Of a DNA stretch of 64,000 bases, positions 36,368-45,900 are shown piece after piece. This DNA is from an uncultured Bacteroides sp. (GTDB lineage Bacteria > Bacteroidota > Bacteroidia > Bacteroidales > Bacteroidaceae): the NCBI GenBank assembly GCA_949289265.1, contig CASENE010000072.1, forward strand, positions 87,914 through 151,913, given 5' to 3'. The position numbers were made by a program, and so were the translations under genes. The notes beneath the pieces were generated by a model. The model did no database searches. It had not been told where the DNA came from and saw only the letters and a list, made by a program, of their open reading frames with translations. Positions within the stretch are counted from its first letter, which is position 1. Each line of letters starts with the position of its first letter.

Positions 36368-38062
36368 ATGGCAACTACAACCGACGACAAGAAAATCATC
36401 TTCTCCATGGTAGGAGTCAGCAAGACCATCGCCCAGACCAACCGGCAGGTACTGAAGGACATCTACCTCTCCTTCTTCTATGGAGCCAAAATCGGGATTA
36501 TCGGACTCAACGGCTCGGGCAAGTCCACGTTGATGAAAATCATCGCCGGCCTTGACGCGGACTACCGCGGAGAGGTGGTCTTCGCGCCCGGCTACTCCGT
36601 GGGCTACCTGCCTCAGGAGCCCTTCCTCGACCCCACGAAGACCGTGCGCGAGGTGGTGATGGAAGGCGTAAAGCCCGTCACCGACCTGCTGGAGGAATAC
36701 GAAGCGATAAACCAGAAGTTCGCCCTCCCCGAGTACTACGAGGACGAAGACCGGATGAACCAGCTCTTCGCCCGCCAGGCCGAGTTGCAAGACCGCATAG
36801 ACGCCACCGATGCCTGGAATCTCGAGACCCGCCTGGACCGCGCCATGGACGCCCTCCGCTGCCCCCCAGGTGACGCCTCCACGGCCTGCCTGTCCGGCGG
36901 CGAACGCCGGCGCGTGGCCCTCTGCCGCCTGCTGCTCCAGGCGCCCGACGTGCTCCTGCTGGACGAACCCACGAACCACCTGGACGCCGAGTCCATCGAC
37001 TGGCTTGAACAACATCTGCAGCAGTACGCAGGCACCGTCATCGCCGTCACTCACGACCGCTACTTCCTCGACCATGTGGCCGGATGGATTCTCGAACTGG
37101 ACCGCGGCGAAGGCATCCCCTGGAAGGGCAACTACAGCAGCTGGCTCGAACAGAAAACCCGCCGCTTGGAGATGGAAGAAAAGGTGGCCAGCAAGCGCCG
37201 CAAGACCCTGCAGCGGGAACTGGAGTGGGTACGTATGGCCCCCAAAGCCCGTCAGGCCAAAGGCAAGGCCCGCCTCAATGCCTACGACCGCCTGCTCGGC
37301 GAAGACGTGAAGGAGAAAGAAGAGCGGCTGGAAATCTTCATCCCCAACGGCCCGCGCCTGGGCAACAAGGTCATCGAAGCCCGTCATGTCGCCAAGGCCT
37401 ACGGCGAGAAGCTGCTGTTCGATGATCTCAACTTCACCCTTCCCCCGGCCGGCATCGTGGGCGTCATCGGCCCCAACGGTGCGGGAAAGACCACCCTGTT
37501 CCGCCTCATCATGGGGCTGGAGCAACCCGACAGCGGTACGTTCGAGGTGGGCGAGACCGTCAAACTGGCCTATGTCGACCAACAGCACCGGGACATCGAC
37601 CCAGACAAGACAGTCTACCAAGTCATATCCGGCGGCAACGAACTGCTGAGGATGGGCGGGCGCGACGTCAACGCCCGGGCCTACCTGTCCCGCTTCAACT
37701 TCTCGGGGGCCGACCAGGAGAAGAAGTGCGGCGTGCTGTCCGGAGGCGAGCGCAACAGGCTCCACCTGGCCCTGGCGCTGAAAGAAGAGGGCAACGTCCT
37801 TCTCCTGGATGAGCCGACCAACGACATTGACGTGAATACGCTGCGGGCGCTCGAGGAGGGACTGGAAGACTTCGCGGGCTGCGCCGTTGTCATCAGCCAC
37901 GATCGTTGGTTTCTTGACCGCATCTGCACGCACATCCTGGCCTTCGAGGGCGACTCGAACGTCTTCTTCTTCGAGGGCTCCTATACGGACTACGAGGCTA
38001 ACAAGCTGAAGCGGCTAGGCCGAGAAGAGCCTACACGGGTGCGATACCGCAAGCTGGAATGA
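36368..38062 (+). CDS. ettA: Energy-dependent translational throttle protein (ABC-F ATPase)
   Basis: 564 aa from the ATG at 36368. Two ABC domains in one chain without membrane segments: Walker A GLNGSGKST and GPNGAGKTT, signatures LSGGERRRVAL and LSGGERNRLHLAL, Walker B LLLDEPTNHLD and LLLDEPTNDID. A long charged linker between them (RRLEMEEKVASKRRK, MAPKARQAKGKARLN) is typical of EttA. EttA binds the ribosomal E site and gates entry into elongation according to energy charge. Antibiotic-resistance ABC-F proteins have longer linkers, so a housekeeping role is preferred. Confidence 0.93.
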   Translation: MATTTDDKKIIFSMVGVSKTIAQTNRQVLKDIYLSFFYGAKIGIIGLNGSGKSTLMKIIAGLDADYRGEVVFAPGYSVGYLPQEPFLDPTKTVREVVMEGVKPVTDLLEEYEAINQKFALPEYYEDEDRMNQLFARQAELQDRIDATDAWNLETRLDRAMDALRCPPGDASTACLSGGERRRVALCRLLLQAPDVLLLDEPTNHLDAESIDWLEQHLQQYAGTVIAVTHDRYFLDHVAGWILELDRGEGIPWKGNYSSWLEQKTRRLEMEEKVASKRRKTLQRELEWVRMAPKARQAKGKARLNAYDRLLGEDVKEKEERLEIFIPNGPRLGNKVIEARHVAKAYGEKLLFDDLNFTLPPAGIVGVIGPNGAGKTTLFRLIMGLEQPDSGTFEVGETVKLAYVDQQHRDIDPDKTVYQVISGGNELLRMGGRDVNARAYLSRFNFSGADQEKKCGVLSGGERNRLHLALALKEEGNVLLLDEPTNDIDVNTLRALEEGLEDFAGCAVVISHDRWFLDRICTHILAFEGDSNVFFFEGSYTDYEANKLKRLGREEPTRVRYRKLE

Positions 38063-38146
38063 CGGACATGGCCAAGCCTGGCCGGTCCCAACCGCCGCCG
38101 GGACAGGAACGGGACGCCCGTCTGCGTTCCTCCCACGGCGTGCCGG

Positions 38147-40204
38147 TCAGTTCTTGCCTTTCAGTTGTTCTTCCAGTCTCAGGACTTCGTCGCGATACTG
38201 GGCGGCCTCGATGAAGTCCAAACGCTTGGCGGCTTCCTGCATCAGTTTGCGCGTACGGTCGATGCTCTTCTGCAACTGTTCCCTGCTCATGTATTGTACG
38301 ATGGGGTCGGCAGCGATGAAAGTGGCCGGGTCTGGCTCTGTGTACGGGCGTGATGTCTTGGGGGCAAAGGGCGCGCCAGGCGTTGCGTGCGTTTCCTGCT
38401 GGGTCGTCGTGGCGAAGAGATTGCCCGGCTTGGCCTTCTTGATGGGTTGCGGCGTGATGCCGTGCTCGGCGTTATATCGTAATTGCTTCTCTCGTCTGCG
38501 GTTCGTCTCTTCGATGGTCAACCGCATGCTGTCGGTCATTTGGTCTGCATACATGATGACCAGTCCATTCACGTTGCGTGCCGCACGTCCCGCTGTCTGC
38601 GTCAGTGAGCGGTGCGAACGCAGGAAGCCTTCCTTGTCCGCATCCAATATCGCCACCAATGACACTTCGGGCAAGTCCAGCCCTTCGCGCAAGAGATTGA
38701 CGCCCACCAATACGTCGTAGGTACCCTCGCGCAGGTCGGCCATAATCTTCACTCGTTCCAGAGTGTCGACATCGCTGTGTATGTAGTTGCATCGGATGTT
38801 GTTGTTCAGCAGATACTCTGTCAGCTCTTCGGCCATGCGCTTCGTCAGGGTGGTGACCAGTGTCCGTTCGTTGCGTTCGATGCGCAGCTGTATTTCCTCC
38901 ATCAGGTCGTCTATCTGATTCATGCTGGGGCGCACCTCGATGAGCGGATCCAGCAATCCGGTAGGGCGGATGACCTGCTCCACCACGATGCCCTCCGACT
39001 TGACCAACTCATAATCCGCCGGCGTAGCACTGACGTAAATAACTTGGTTGGTCATATCCTCAAATTCCTCAAACTTCAGAGGCCGGTTGTCGAAGGCTGC
39101 CGGTAACCGGAAACCATACTCCACCAGATTGGCTTTGCGCGCACGGTCTCCGCCATACATGGCCCGCAGTTGTGGGACGCTGACGTGACTCTCGTCGATA
39201 ACCATCAGATAATCCTTCGGGAAGAAGTCCAGCAGGCAATAAGGCCTTGTGCCGGGCGGGCGGTTGTCGAAGTATCGCGAATAGTTTTCAATGCCGGCGC
39301 AATGTCCCAGTTCGCGCAGCATCTCCATGTCATACGTCACCCGTTCGTGCAGGCGTTTGGCTTCCAGCATCTGCCCCCGTTCTTCAAACCAAGCTTCCTG
39401 CTTCTGCAAGTCGTCTTCTATCTCATGGATGGCACGCAGGGTGTTTTCCTTGGATGTCATAAAGAGATTGGCAGGATAAATCAGGTAGGACTCGTGCCGG
39501 GAAAGAACCGTGCCAGTCACCGGGTCTACTTCGTCTATCTCGTCCACCTCGTCGCCCCAGAAGATGATGCGAAGCAAGGTATCGGCATATGCCAGGTATA
39601 TATCCACCGTGTCGCCCTTCACCCGGAAATTGCCGCGGTTCAGCTCCAGGTCGTTGCGCACGTAAAGACTGTCGACCAACTGGCGCAGAAAGACATTGCG
39701 GCTGTAACTCTTCCCTTGCTTTACTTCGATGACATTTTTGTAGAAGTCCGACGGATTGCCCATGCCGTAGATACACGAGACGGAAGAGACCACAATCACG
39801 TCTTTCCTGCCGGACAACAAGGAAGAAAGCGTGGCCAAGCGCAACTTGTCTATTTCGTCGTTGATGGCCAAATCCTTTTCTATATATGTATCGGTGGAGG
39901 GCACGTAGGCTTCCGGTTGGTAATAATCATAATAGGACACGTAGTATTCCACCGCGTTGTGCGGGAAGAATCCCTTGAACTCACTATAAAGCTGGGCAGC
40001 CAGCGTCTTGTTGTGGCTCAGGATAAGGGTCGGCTTGTTTATGTTGGCTATCACGTTGGCAATGGTAAACGTCTTTCCGGACCCTGTCACTCCCAGCAGC
40101 GTTTGTGCGGGGAGTCCCTGACGGACGCCGTCTGTCAGTTGCGCAATGGCCTCAGGCTGGTCGCCAGTGGGGCTATAACTGGATGTTAGTTCAAATTTAT
40201 TCAT
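38147..40204 (-). CDS. uvrB: Excinuclease ABC subunit B
   Basis: 685 aa, full length. UvrB verifies DNA damage after UvrA in nucleotide excision repair. Motifs: Walker A GVTGSGKTFT, the DNA-inserting beta-hairpin region YYDYYQPEAYVP, helicase motifs VIDESHV and QTAGRAARNVNG, and the C-terminal UVR domain that contacts UvrC (KLMQEAAKRLDFIEAAQYRDE). The gene is alone on the minus strand, with no convincing terminator in the short gap to ettA. Confidence 0.97.
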   Translation of the reverse strand: MNKFELTSSYSPTGDQPEAIAQLTDGVRQGLPAQTLLGVTGSGKTFTIANVIANINKPTLILSHNKTLAAQLYSEFKGFFPHNAVEYYVSYYDYYQPEAYVPSTDTYIEKDLAINDEIDKLRLATLSSLLSGRKDVIVVSSVSCIYGMGNPSDFYKNVIEVKQGKSYSRNVFLRQLVDSLYVRNDLELNRGNFRVKGDTVDIYLAYADTLLRIIFWGDEVDEIDEVDPVTGTVLSRHESYLIYPANLFMTSKENTLRAIHEIEDDLQKQEAWFEERGQMLEAKRLHERVTYDMEMLRELGHCAGIENYSRYFDNRPPGTRPYCLLDFFPKDYLMVIDESHVSVPQLRAMYGGDRARKANLVEYGFRLPAAFDNRPLKFEEFEDMTNQVIYVSATPADYELVKSEGIVVEQVIRPTGLLDPLIEVRPSMNQIDDLMEEIQLRIERNERTLVTTLTKRMAEELTEYLLNNNIRCNYIHSDVDTLERVKIMADLREGTYDVLVGVNLLREGLDLPEVSLVAILDADKEGFLRSHRSLTQTAGRAARNVNGLVIMYADQMTDSMRLTIEETNRRREKQLRYNAEHGITPQPIKKAKPGNLFATTTQQETHATPGAPFAPKTSRPYTEPDPATFIAADPIVQYMSREQLQKSIDRTRKLMQEAAKRLDFIEAAQYRDEVLRLEEQLKGKN

Positions 40205-40406
40205 CTACTTAACGCTAAGAGCAGGCAATATTCGGCAAAATCTTTGATATAAGCAAAAAAAACGTTTACTTTGCGTCAGAAGAGTTGTTTCATGCAGGAG
40301 ATGTGCGCGCCGGTGCAAGGCCTAAGAGAATATATCTCCGTCTTTCAAAGTCTGTGGTACTCTCTTCTCGTACCTTTATTATTTACGTCATAAAAACAGA
40401 ACTGTT

Positions 40407-40832
40407 ATGGTAGCAAAGCAACTTTCCATTTTCTTGGAAAACAAATCCGGCCGATTGACCGAAGTGACCGAGGTGTTGGCAGAAGAAGGCATCAACCTTT
40501 CTGCGCTCTCCATCGCCGAGAATGCCGACTTCGGCATCTTGCGCGGCATCGTCTCGGAGCCGGACAAGGCTTACGACGCGTTGAAAAAAAGGCACTTTGC
40601 CGTGAAGGTGACAGACGTCATCGGCATCAGTTGCCCCAACGTGCCCGGCGCTTTGGCCAAAGTGCTCCGCTATTTGTCTGACGAAGGCGTGTTCATCGAA
40701 TACATGTACTCGTTTGCCGACGGAGCGATAGCCCGTGTCATAATTCGGCCCAACAACCTGACCGACTGCATCCGCATACTGACCGAGCATAAGGTGGAGT
40801 TGTTGGCGGCCAGCGATTTATATAAGCTCTAA
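40407..40832 (+). CDS. Tandem ACT-domain protein
   Basis: 141 aa made of two ACT domains: residues about 1-68 (KQLSIFLENKSGRLTEVTEVL) and about 70-141 (VIGISCPNVPGALAKVLRYL). ACT domains bind amino acids to regulate enzymes; this stand-alone pair has no catalytic part. In Bacteroidota close relatives are often found beside phenylacetate-CoA ligase and indolepyruvate oxidoreductase genes, which are absent here. A near-match -7 box (TACCTTTA) lies at 40371-40378. Confidence 0.85.
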   Translation: MVAKQLSIFLENKSGRLTEVTEVLAEEGINLSALSIAENADFGILRGIVSEPDKAYDALKKRHFAVKVTDVIGISCPNVPGALAKVLRYLSDEGVFIEYMYSFADGAIARVIIRPNNLTDCIRILTEHKVELLAASDLYKL

Positions 40833-40887
40833 ATCTGTCGGGGTACGCTCTTTTTATCCGGCAGCATCTAAATCGGCGTCAAACGCC

Positions 40888-41003
40888 CTGTCTTTCAGCG
40901 TTTAGTGGCGTAGTACCTCCCGGTCGCTGGCATAGTAATCCCCGGTTGCTGGCACAGTATTCCCCGGTTGCTGGCATAGTAATGCCCGGTCGGACGATAT
41001 GCA
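40888..41003 (+). repeat. Dispersed 22-bp-unit intergenic element, copy 3
   Basis: The longest copy. Leader at 40888-40908, a half unit, then three full 22-bp units at 40926-40947, 40948-40969 and 40970-40991 (each GCTGGCAYAGTA plus a CCCGGT end), then a tail. The 40833-41171 gap holds this element and the bamD promoter; no gene is supported. Confidence 0.85.
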
Positions 41004-41129
41004 TGAGAACGGTCAAGCCGTTCCACAGGCAGGAAAACAGCATTTCTTTCAACCACAGGGAGCTGTTAAGAGAACAGGGCGTATGCGTTGAGGAAAGGCA
41101 AGTTTTTGAAAAATTAAGGTTTGCATCGT

Positions 41130-41160
41130 TGGTTAATTCAGGGCGAACCTCTATCTTTGC
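41130..41160 (+). promoter_or_regulatory. Promoter of bamD-rpoZ-DUF4293
   Basis: TTGG at 41130-41133, 19-bp spacer, and TATCTTTG at 41153-41160: a full Bacteroidota promoter. Confidence 0.7.
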
Positions 41161-41171
41161 GCATTATTTGA

Positions 41172-41984
41172 ATGAATGTAATGAAAAAGACCGTTCTTAT
41201 ATTTGTGCTTGCCGCAAGTCTCTTCTCCTCGTGCGGAGAATACAACAAACTGCTGAAAAGCACTGATTACGAATATAAATATGAGGCAGCAAAAGCCTAT
41301 TTTGCCAAAGGCCAATATAGTCGTTCCATAACATTGCTGAACGAACTGATTAACATTCTCAAGGGTACCGATAAGGCCGAGGAATCCCTCTACATGCTGG
41401 GCATGAGCTATTACAACCAAGAGGATTTCCCTACCGCCGCTCAGACTTTTATTCAGTATTATAACTCCTATCCTCGCGGAACTTATACAGAACTGGCCCG
41501 TTTCTACGCCGGCAAAGCCTTGTATTTGGATACACCGGAGCCGCGCTTGGATCAGTCCGGTACGTATAGTGCCATCCAGCAGTTGCAAATGTTCTTGGAA
41601 TATTTTCCTCAAAGCATGCGCCGCGAAGAGGCCCAGAACATGATTTTTGCTTTGCAAGACAAGCTGGTGATGAAAGAATATCTTTCTGCCAAACTGTATT
41701 ATAACCTGGGAAACTATCTGGGGAATAACTACTTGTCCTGCGTCATTACGGCTCAGAATGCGCTGAAAGACTATCCCTATACTAATCTGCGCGAAGATCT
41801 CTCCATCTTGATTCTGCGGGCCAAATACGAGTTGGCCGTGTACAGCGTGGAAGAACGGAAGGAAGAACGTTATCGGGAAGCCGTGGACGAATACTACGCC
41901 TTTATGAACGAGTTCCCCGAGAGCAAGTATGCCAAAGAAGCTCAGCACATCTTCGAGGAGTCTCAGAAAGTGTTGGGGAACTGA
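41172..41984 (+). CDS. bamD: BamD-like outer-membrane assembly lipoprotein
   Basis: 270 aa; the ATG at 41181 is an equally good start, since the transcript should begin only a few bases before 41172. The signal ends in the lipobox FSSC. Tetratricopeptide-like helical repeats follow (YEYKYEAAKAYFAKGQYSRSITLL, then ESLYMLGMSYYNQEDFPTAAQTF), the YfiO/BamD layout. BamD works with BamA to insert beta-barrel proteins into the outer membrane. It heads an apparent three-gene operon. Confidence 0.92.
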   Translation: MNVMKKTVLIFVLAASLFSSCGEYNKLLKSTDYEYKYEAAKAYFAKGQYSRSITLLNELINILKGTDKAEESLYMLGMSYYNQEDFPTAAQTFIQYYNSYPRGTYTELARFYAGKALYLDTPEPRLDQSGTYSAIQQLQMFLEYFPQSMRREEAQNMIFALQDKLVMKEYLSAKLYYNLGNYLGNNYLSCVITAQNALKDYPYTNLREDLSILILRAKYELAVYSVEERKEERYREAVDEYYAFMNEFPESKYAKEAQHIFEESQKVLGN

Positions 41985-42032
41985 CGACAAACCAAGGATT
42001 TTATCATTAAACTGTTATATAGAAGAAAACGT

Positions 42033-42368
42033 ATGGATTACAGAAAAACCAATGCTCCTACCACTACCATCACGCGTGACATGATGGATTTGTGCAAAGA
42101 CACGGGTAATGTTTACGAAACGGTGGCTATTATCGCCAAGCGTGCCAATCAGATCAGCGTAGAGATTAAGAACGACCTCTCCAAGAAACTGGCTGAATTT
42201 GCTTCATACAACGATAATCTGGAAGAGGTGTTCGAGAATCGCGAGCAGATAGAGATTTCCCGCTATTACGAGAAATTGCCCAAGCCGACGCTGATTGCCA
42301 CGCAGGAGTATATAGAGGGAAAGATTTACTATCGCAATCCCGCTAAGGAGAAAGATAAACTGCAATAA
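42033..42368 (+). CDS. rpoZ: RNA polymerase omega subunit (Rpb6 family)
   Basis: 111 aa. It contains TGNVYETVAIIAKRANQISVEIKNDL, the conserved helix of omega/Rpb6, and a Bacteroidota-type C-terminal extension. Omega helps fold and stabilise the beta-prime subunit. It lies between bamD and the DUF4293 gene, as is common in this phylum. Confidence 0.88.
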   Translation: MDYRKTNAPTTTITRDMMDLCKDTGNVYETVAIIAKRANQISVEIKNDLSKKLAEFASYNDNLEEVFENREQIEISRYYEKLPKPTLIATQEYIEGKIYYRNPAKEKDKLQ

Positions 42369-42377
42369 ACCGAAAGC

Positions 42378-42833
42378 ATGATACAACGCATACAATCTGT
42401 CTATTTATTGCTGGCAGTTGTTGCCTTGGTGGGGGCCTTATGCCTGCCCCTCGGATATTTTGTGAATGCAGACGGGATTACCTTGATGGCGTTCAAGCCG
42501 CTGGGTGTTACGCTGGCCGACGGCAGCCTGCTTTCTACATGGGGAATGTTCGCCTTGCTGGCATTGGCTGCTTTCATCCCGGCATGTACCATCTTTTTGT
42601 TTCGCAACCGCCGCCTGCAGATGCGTATGGCTATTTTCGATATTCTGTTGTTGCTGGGCTATCACATTGTTCTTCCCTTGTTCGTTGGGACGTTGAAGAA
42701 TGAATTGGGTAGCACCTTCCAGCTTAGTTGGGCTATTTGTTTGCCATTGGTCGCTATTATATTGGATTGGCTGGCTTATGGAGCTATTCGCCGTGATGAC
42801 GAAATGGTAAAAGCTGCCGACCGTATCCGATAA
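42378..42833 (+). CDS. DUF4293 membrane protein
   Basis: 151 aa with four predicted membrane helices (about residues 6-26, 50-72, 82-102, 112-134) and the family start MIQRIQSVYLLLA. No catalytic motif is visible and the function is unknown. It begins 9 bp after rpoZ and ends before a strong bidirectional hairpin. Confidence 0.85.
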   Translation: MIQRIQSVYLLLAVVALVGALCLPLGYFVNADGITLMAFKPLGVTLADGSLLSTWGMFALLALAAFIPACTIFLFRNRRLQMRMAIFDILLLLGYHIVLPLFVGTLKNELGSTFQLSWAICLPLVAIILDWLAYGAIRRDDEMVKAADRIR

Positions 42834-42859
42834 GCAGCAACAAGGATATTTGTAAGATT

Positions 42860-42914
42860 AAAGAGGCACTTGAGCGTCCTAAAGTAGGACTTTAAAACGC
42901 TCAAGTGCCTCTTT
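42860..42914. terminator. Bidirectional terminator between DUF4293 and tamB
   Basis: An 18-bp perfect stem (AAAGAGGCACTTGAGCGT at 42860-42877 with its inverse at 42897-42914) encloses a second hairpin, TAAAGT-AGG-ACTTTA. Bases run A-rich before and T-rich after, suiting both convergent genes. The inner palindrome resembles the units of the 57.9-kb repeat array. Confidence 0.8.
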
Positions 42915-42997
42915 CGTATAAGAAGAAAGCAACTTCTCCCTTCAAGGATGAACAACAAGGGCAACGGTATCTTTCGCTCCTCCTTCTGTCAATGCTG

Positions 42998-45900
42998 TTA
43001 GTGGGCGGAACTCGGCCGTGACATAGTCGTATCTTTCTTTTGTTCCAACGTATCCGCCTGAGCTTCTTTCTTGAGTTTCTTTTCCAAACGGCGCAATTTC
43101 CATTTCTTCCAGAAAAGCAGGTCGGCCCAACGTTCAAAATCTTTTTTAAAGATAATGCCGATGCCTTGTGTGGTCAGGTTGGTGCGTATGTAGTAGCGGT
43201 CGTTTGTCTCGTTATAAGCCTTCAGACGGATATCTCCCGAACGATTGACCAGCCATTCAGCCTCAAAATCGCCCACAAAGTTTGTATTAGACAAGGGATT
43301 GTCCTGATACCCGAAGTTGCCGTTAATGAGCAGGCGGTTGTTCAATAACTGTCCGGAAAGCATGCCTTCAAATTCCATATCCGTCCATCCTTTCTGTCCG
43401 GTGCTGAAATTGGTACCGATGTTCCAGTTGTTATTGTTTATGATATTAGCCAAGGCATTGTTCAGCTGCCCGGAGAGAGTAGAAGACAGTACGCTCGACA
43501 TCATATCCGAATTTTGCACGGTTCCTATGTTCTCCGGCATATAGAACTTGCCGATGCCCAGCAGATATAAGATCTGCGTGCTTTTCTGTTCGTCGGTCGA
43601 TATATAGTTACGCACCAAGGCCTGCACCTCTTCTCGCTCGTTGGGAAGTTCCAGGTCGAGTTTGATATCTGGAGAGGTCAGCTGGCCAGAGATGTTCATG
43701 ATGCAGTTTACCTTCACATTGGTTTGGTTGACATATTCGTTGGCATTGGGAATTAAGTCATTTAAGGAAGCCGAGTTGACCGTATAGCTGGCCCGAATAT
43801 TCAGAAAGGCATCCAGCGGAGAGCCATTGAAGGCAAGTGTACTCCCTTCATCAATGGCAAAGTCCTTGCGTATGACTTCTTGCAAGCTGAATTTATAAAT
43901 TCCCTGGTCTATTTTATAGTTGCCGAACATCTTGACATCCCCTTTGTTATAAAACTCCGTGCGTATGTTTCCCGAACCTCGGGCACTTATATAGTCGCCC
44001 GCTACCGGATCCATGATGATGCTCATGGTGGCATCCGGCGTGGCATCTATCAGGAGGTTGAGCCGTATGTCTGTCTCACTTTCCTCTTCTTCTGCTACCA
44101 TCTCTTGTTGAGCCATCTCATAATCAGATAGCGTGGTGTCATGAATCACCCTTCGAGGAGTCTTGTCTACAAACCGGATAAACTGGTTGCTAACCGCAGA
44201 CGTTACATTATCTTTTATATACGTAAAGCGGGTATTCGGGTTGGTTGTCATGGCCACGTCAATGTTGACTCCGTCGTTTACATTTCCTGCTATACTGGCA
44301 TTGCCAGTCCCGTATACAGTGCCATAGAAAGGAAAGTCGAGCGACTCGGTTGTATTCATGACCAACATGTTGTTAACTCCAAAGTTAAACCGGTATTCCA
44401 GATTCTTGAAATGCTGATAGTGCAAATAGCCGTTGGCATGCCCTTGATGCCCTTGCGTATCAAATATGCGGTTATTTCTTAATGTTAGGCCGTTTGGAGT
44501 AATGAGTATACTGTCTTTTATATTATATGTCGTATTGAGCACATCTACTTTCAGCGAGGCATCTCCTTTCACGCGCCCTTCCAAGGTAAGAGCTTTGAAC
44601 TTGCCATAGAAATGCACATCGCCCCAGACGCGTCCGTTAAAGTCGGACGTGATACTTTGCATATAGTGATGAATAAATTTCAGATTGGTCCCATCTGCTT
44701 TAATCCGCAAATCCAAAGCACTGGTCGGTTTGACGGGATAAATGAAACCTTGCACATGGGTTTGGGCCGTATCTTGTTCACGGATATGCGCATCCAGCCA
44801 AATGCCTTTCACGTCGTTGTGCCATTCGCCGTGAATCCAGGCATCTCCCAGCAGGCCGTTGTTCAGTCCCAGATTGCGTATCAACAGGTCGGTACTCATC
44901 ACAGGCTTGCTTAATACGCCACTGGCCAAAGCCGGCCCTGTTGCTTCTCCTTGGAAATTAACGCCCAAATTGGCTATATCGAACACATAACCAATGTTTA
45001 TGTCCTCCAAATCAATGCGTACTGTATCTTCCGGAGATTTGGAGAGAACGCCATTGATGCTGAGATGTCGCTCCTTGTGCGAGAAATTGAAATCATTAAT
45101 ATGTACCTTTCCCGAATCTATTACGACGCTTGCCGGATGTATGTTCCATAATGTATCGTTCAAGATGATATCGGTCGGCTCTATGTCTATGACGGTTCGC
45201 AAACGTGTTCTCGTCTTTTTATGTGCAGAAGCATGCTGAAGGGAATCAGCTTCAGATTTCCGAACGAGGCGTGTCAGCGTGGCCAATCGCCCGCTGTAAG
45301 TGACATTGCTGCTATTGCCCCAATTCAAGGTGGTCCTTATGCTGTCATTTTGGGCGTATGCATCCAGAGATACATTGACCGAACTTTGCGCCTTCCGGTT
45401 GGTGAATCGGAACGTGCTTCTGAATTGGTCATGGGGATTTTCGCATAGCAGCATAGCCGATTCAATAAACATGTTTTTATAACGCAGTCTGGGGAAATAG
45501 CCTTCGATGCGTAAATGGTGGGATGCGTCATTGAAATACCCTTTTACAGTGGAGTGTGTATATACTTTTAAAGGTATATCGAAAAGGGCAGCCAAAAGGT
45601 CTGTATTATATATATGTAGGTTGAAATTGAAATTGTTTTCCGTCTGCTTGGACGTGGGATGGTCATCGGAGACCGACAATGCAGGGATGTAGCGCCGTAT
45701 GATGTTTAAGAAACTGCTTGGCAAAGTATGGTAAGAATAATCCCCCGTGATGTTTCCATCCAGAAAGTTGGACTGAATTATCAACGCCCTTTCTGAGGCA
45801 TTCTTTTTACCGGCCTTGATCTTGAAATTATCCAGAAAGAAGTTCTTTTCCGGCGAAACGAATGAAAGACTGTCCACATTGATTTCTCCGTCCAAATCGT

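Noticed and set aside
36233-37933. 566-codon open frame antisense to ettA
   Set aside because: Shadow of the GC-rich ettA gene; it also crosses the ettA promoter and has no domain.
40888-41003. CRISPR array
   Set aside because: Units abut without unique spacers, differ in sequence, and no cas gene is present.
40946-41266. 106-codon open frame before bamD
   Set aside because: It runs from the repeat units across the bamD promoter into bamD in another frame.
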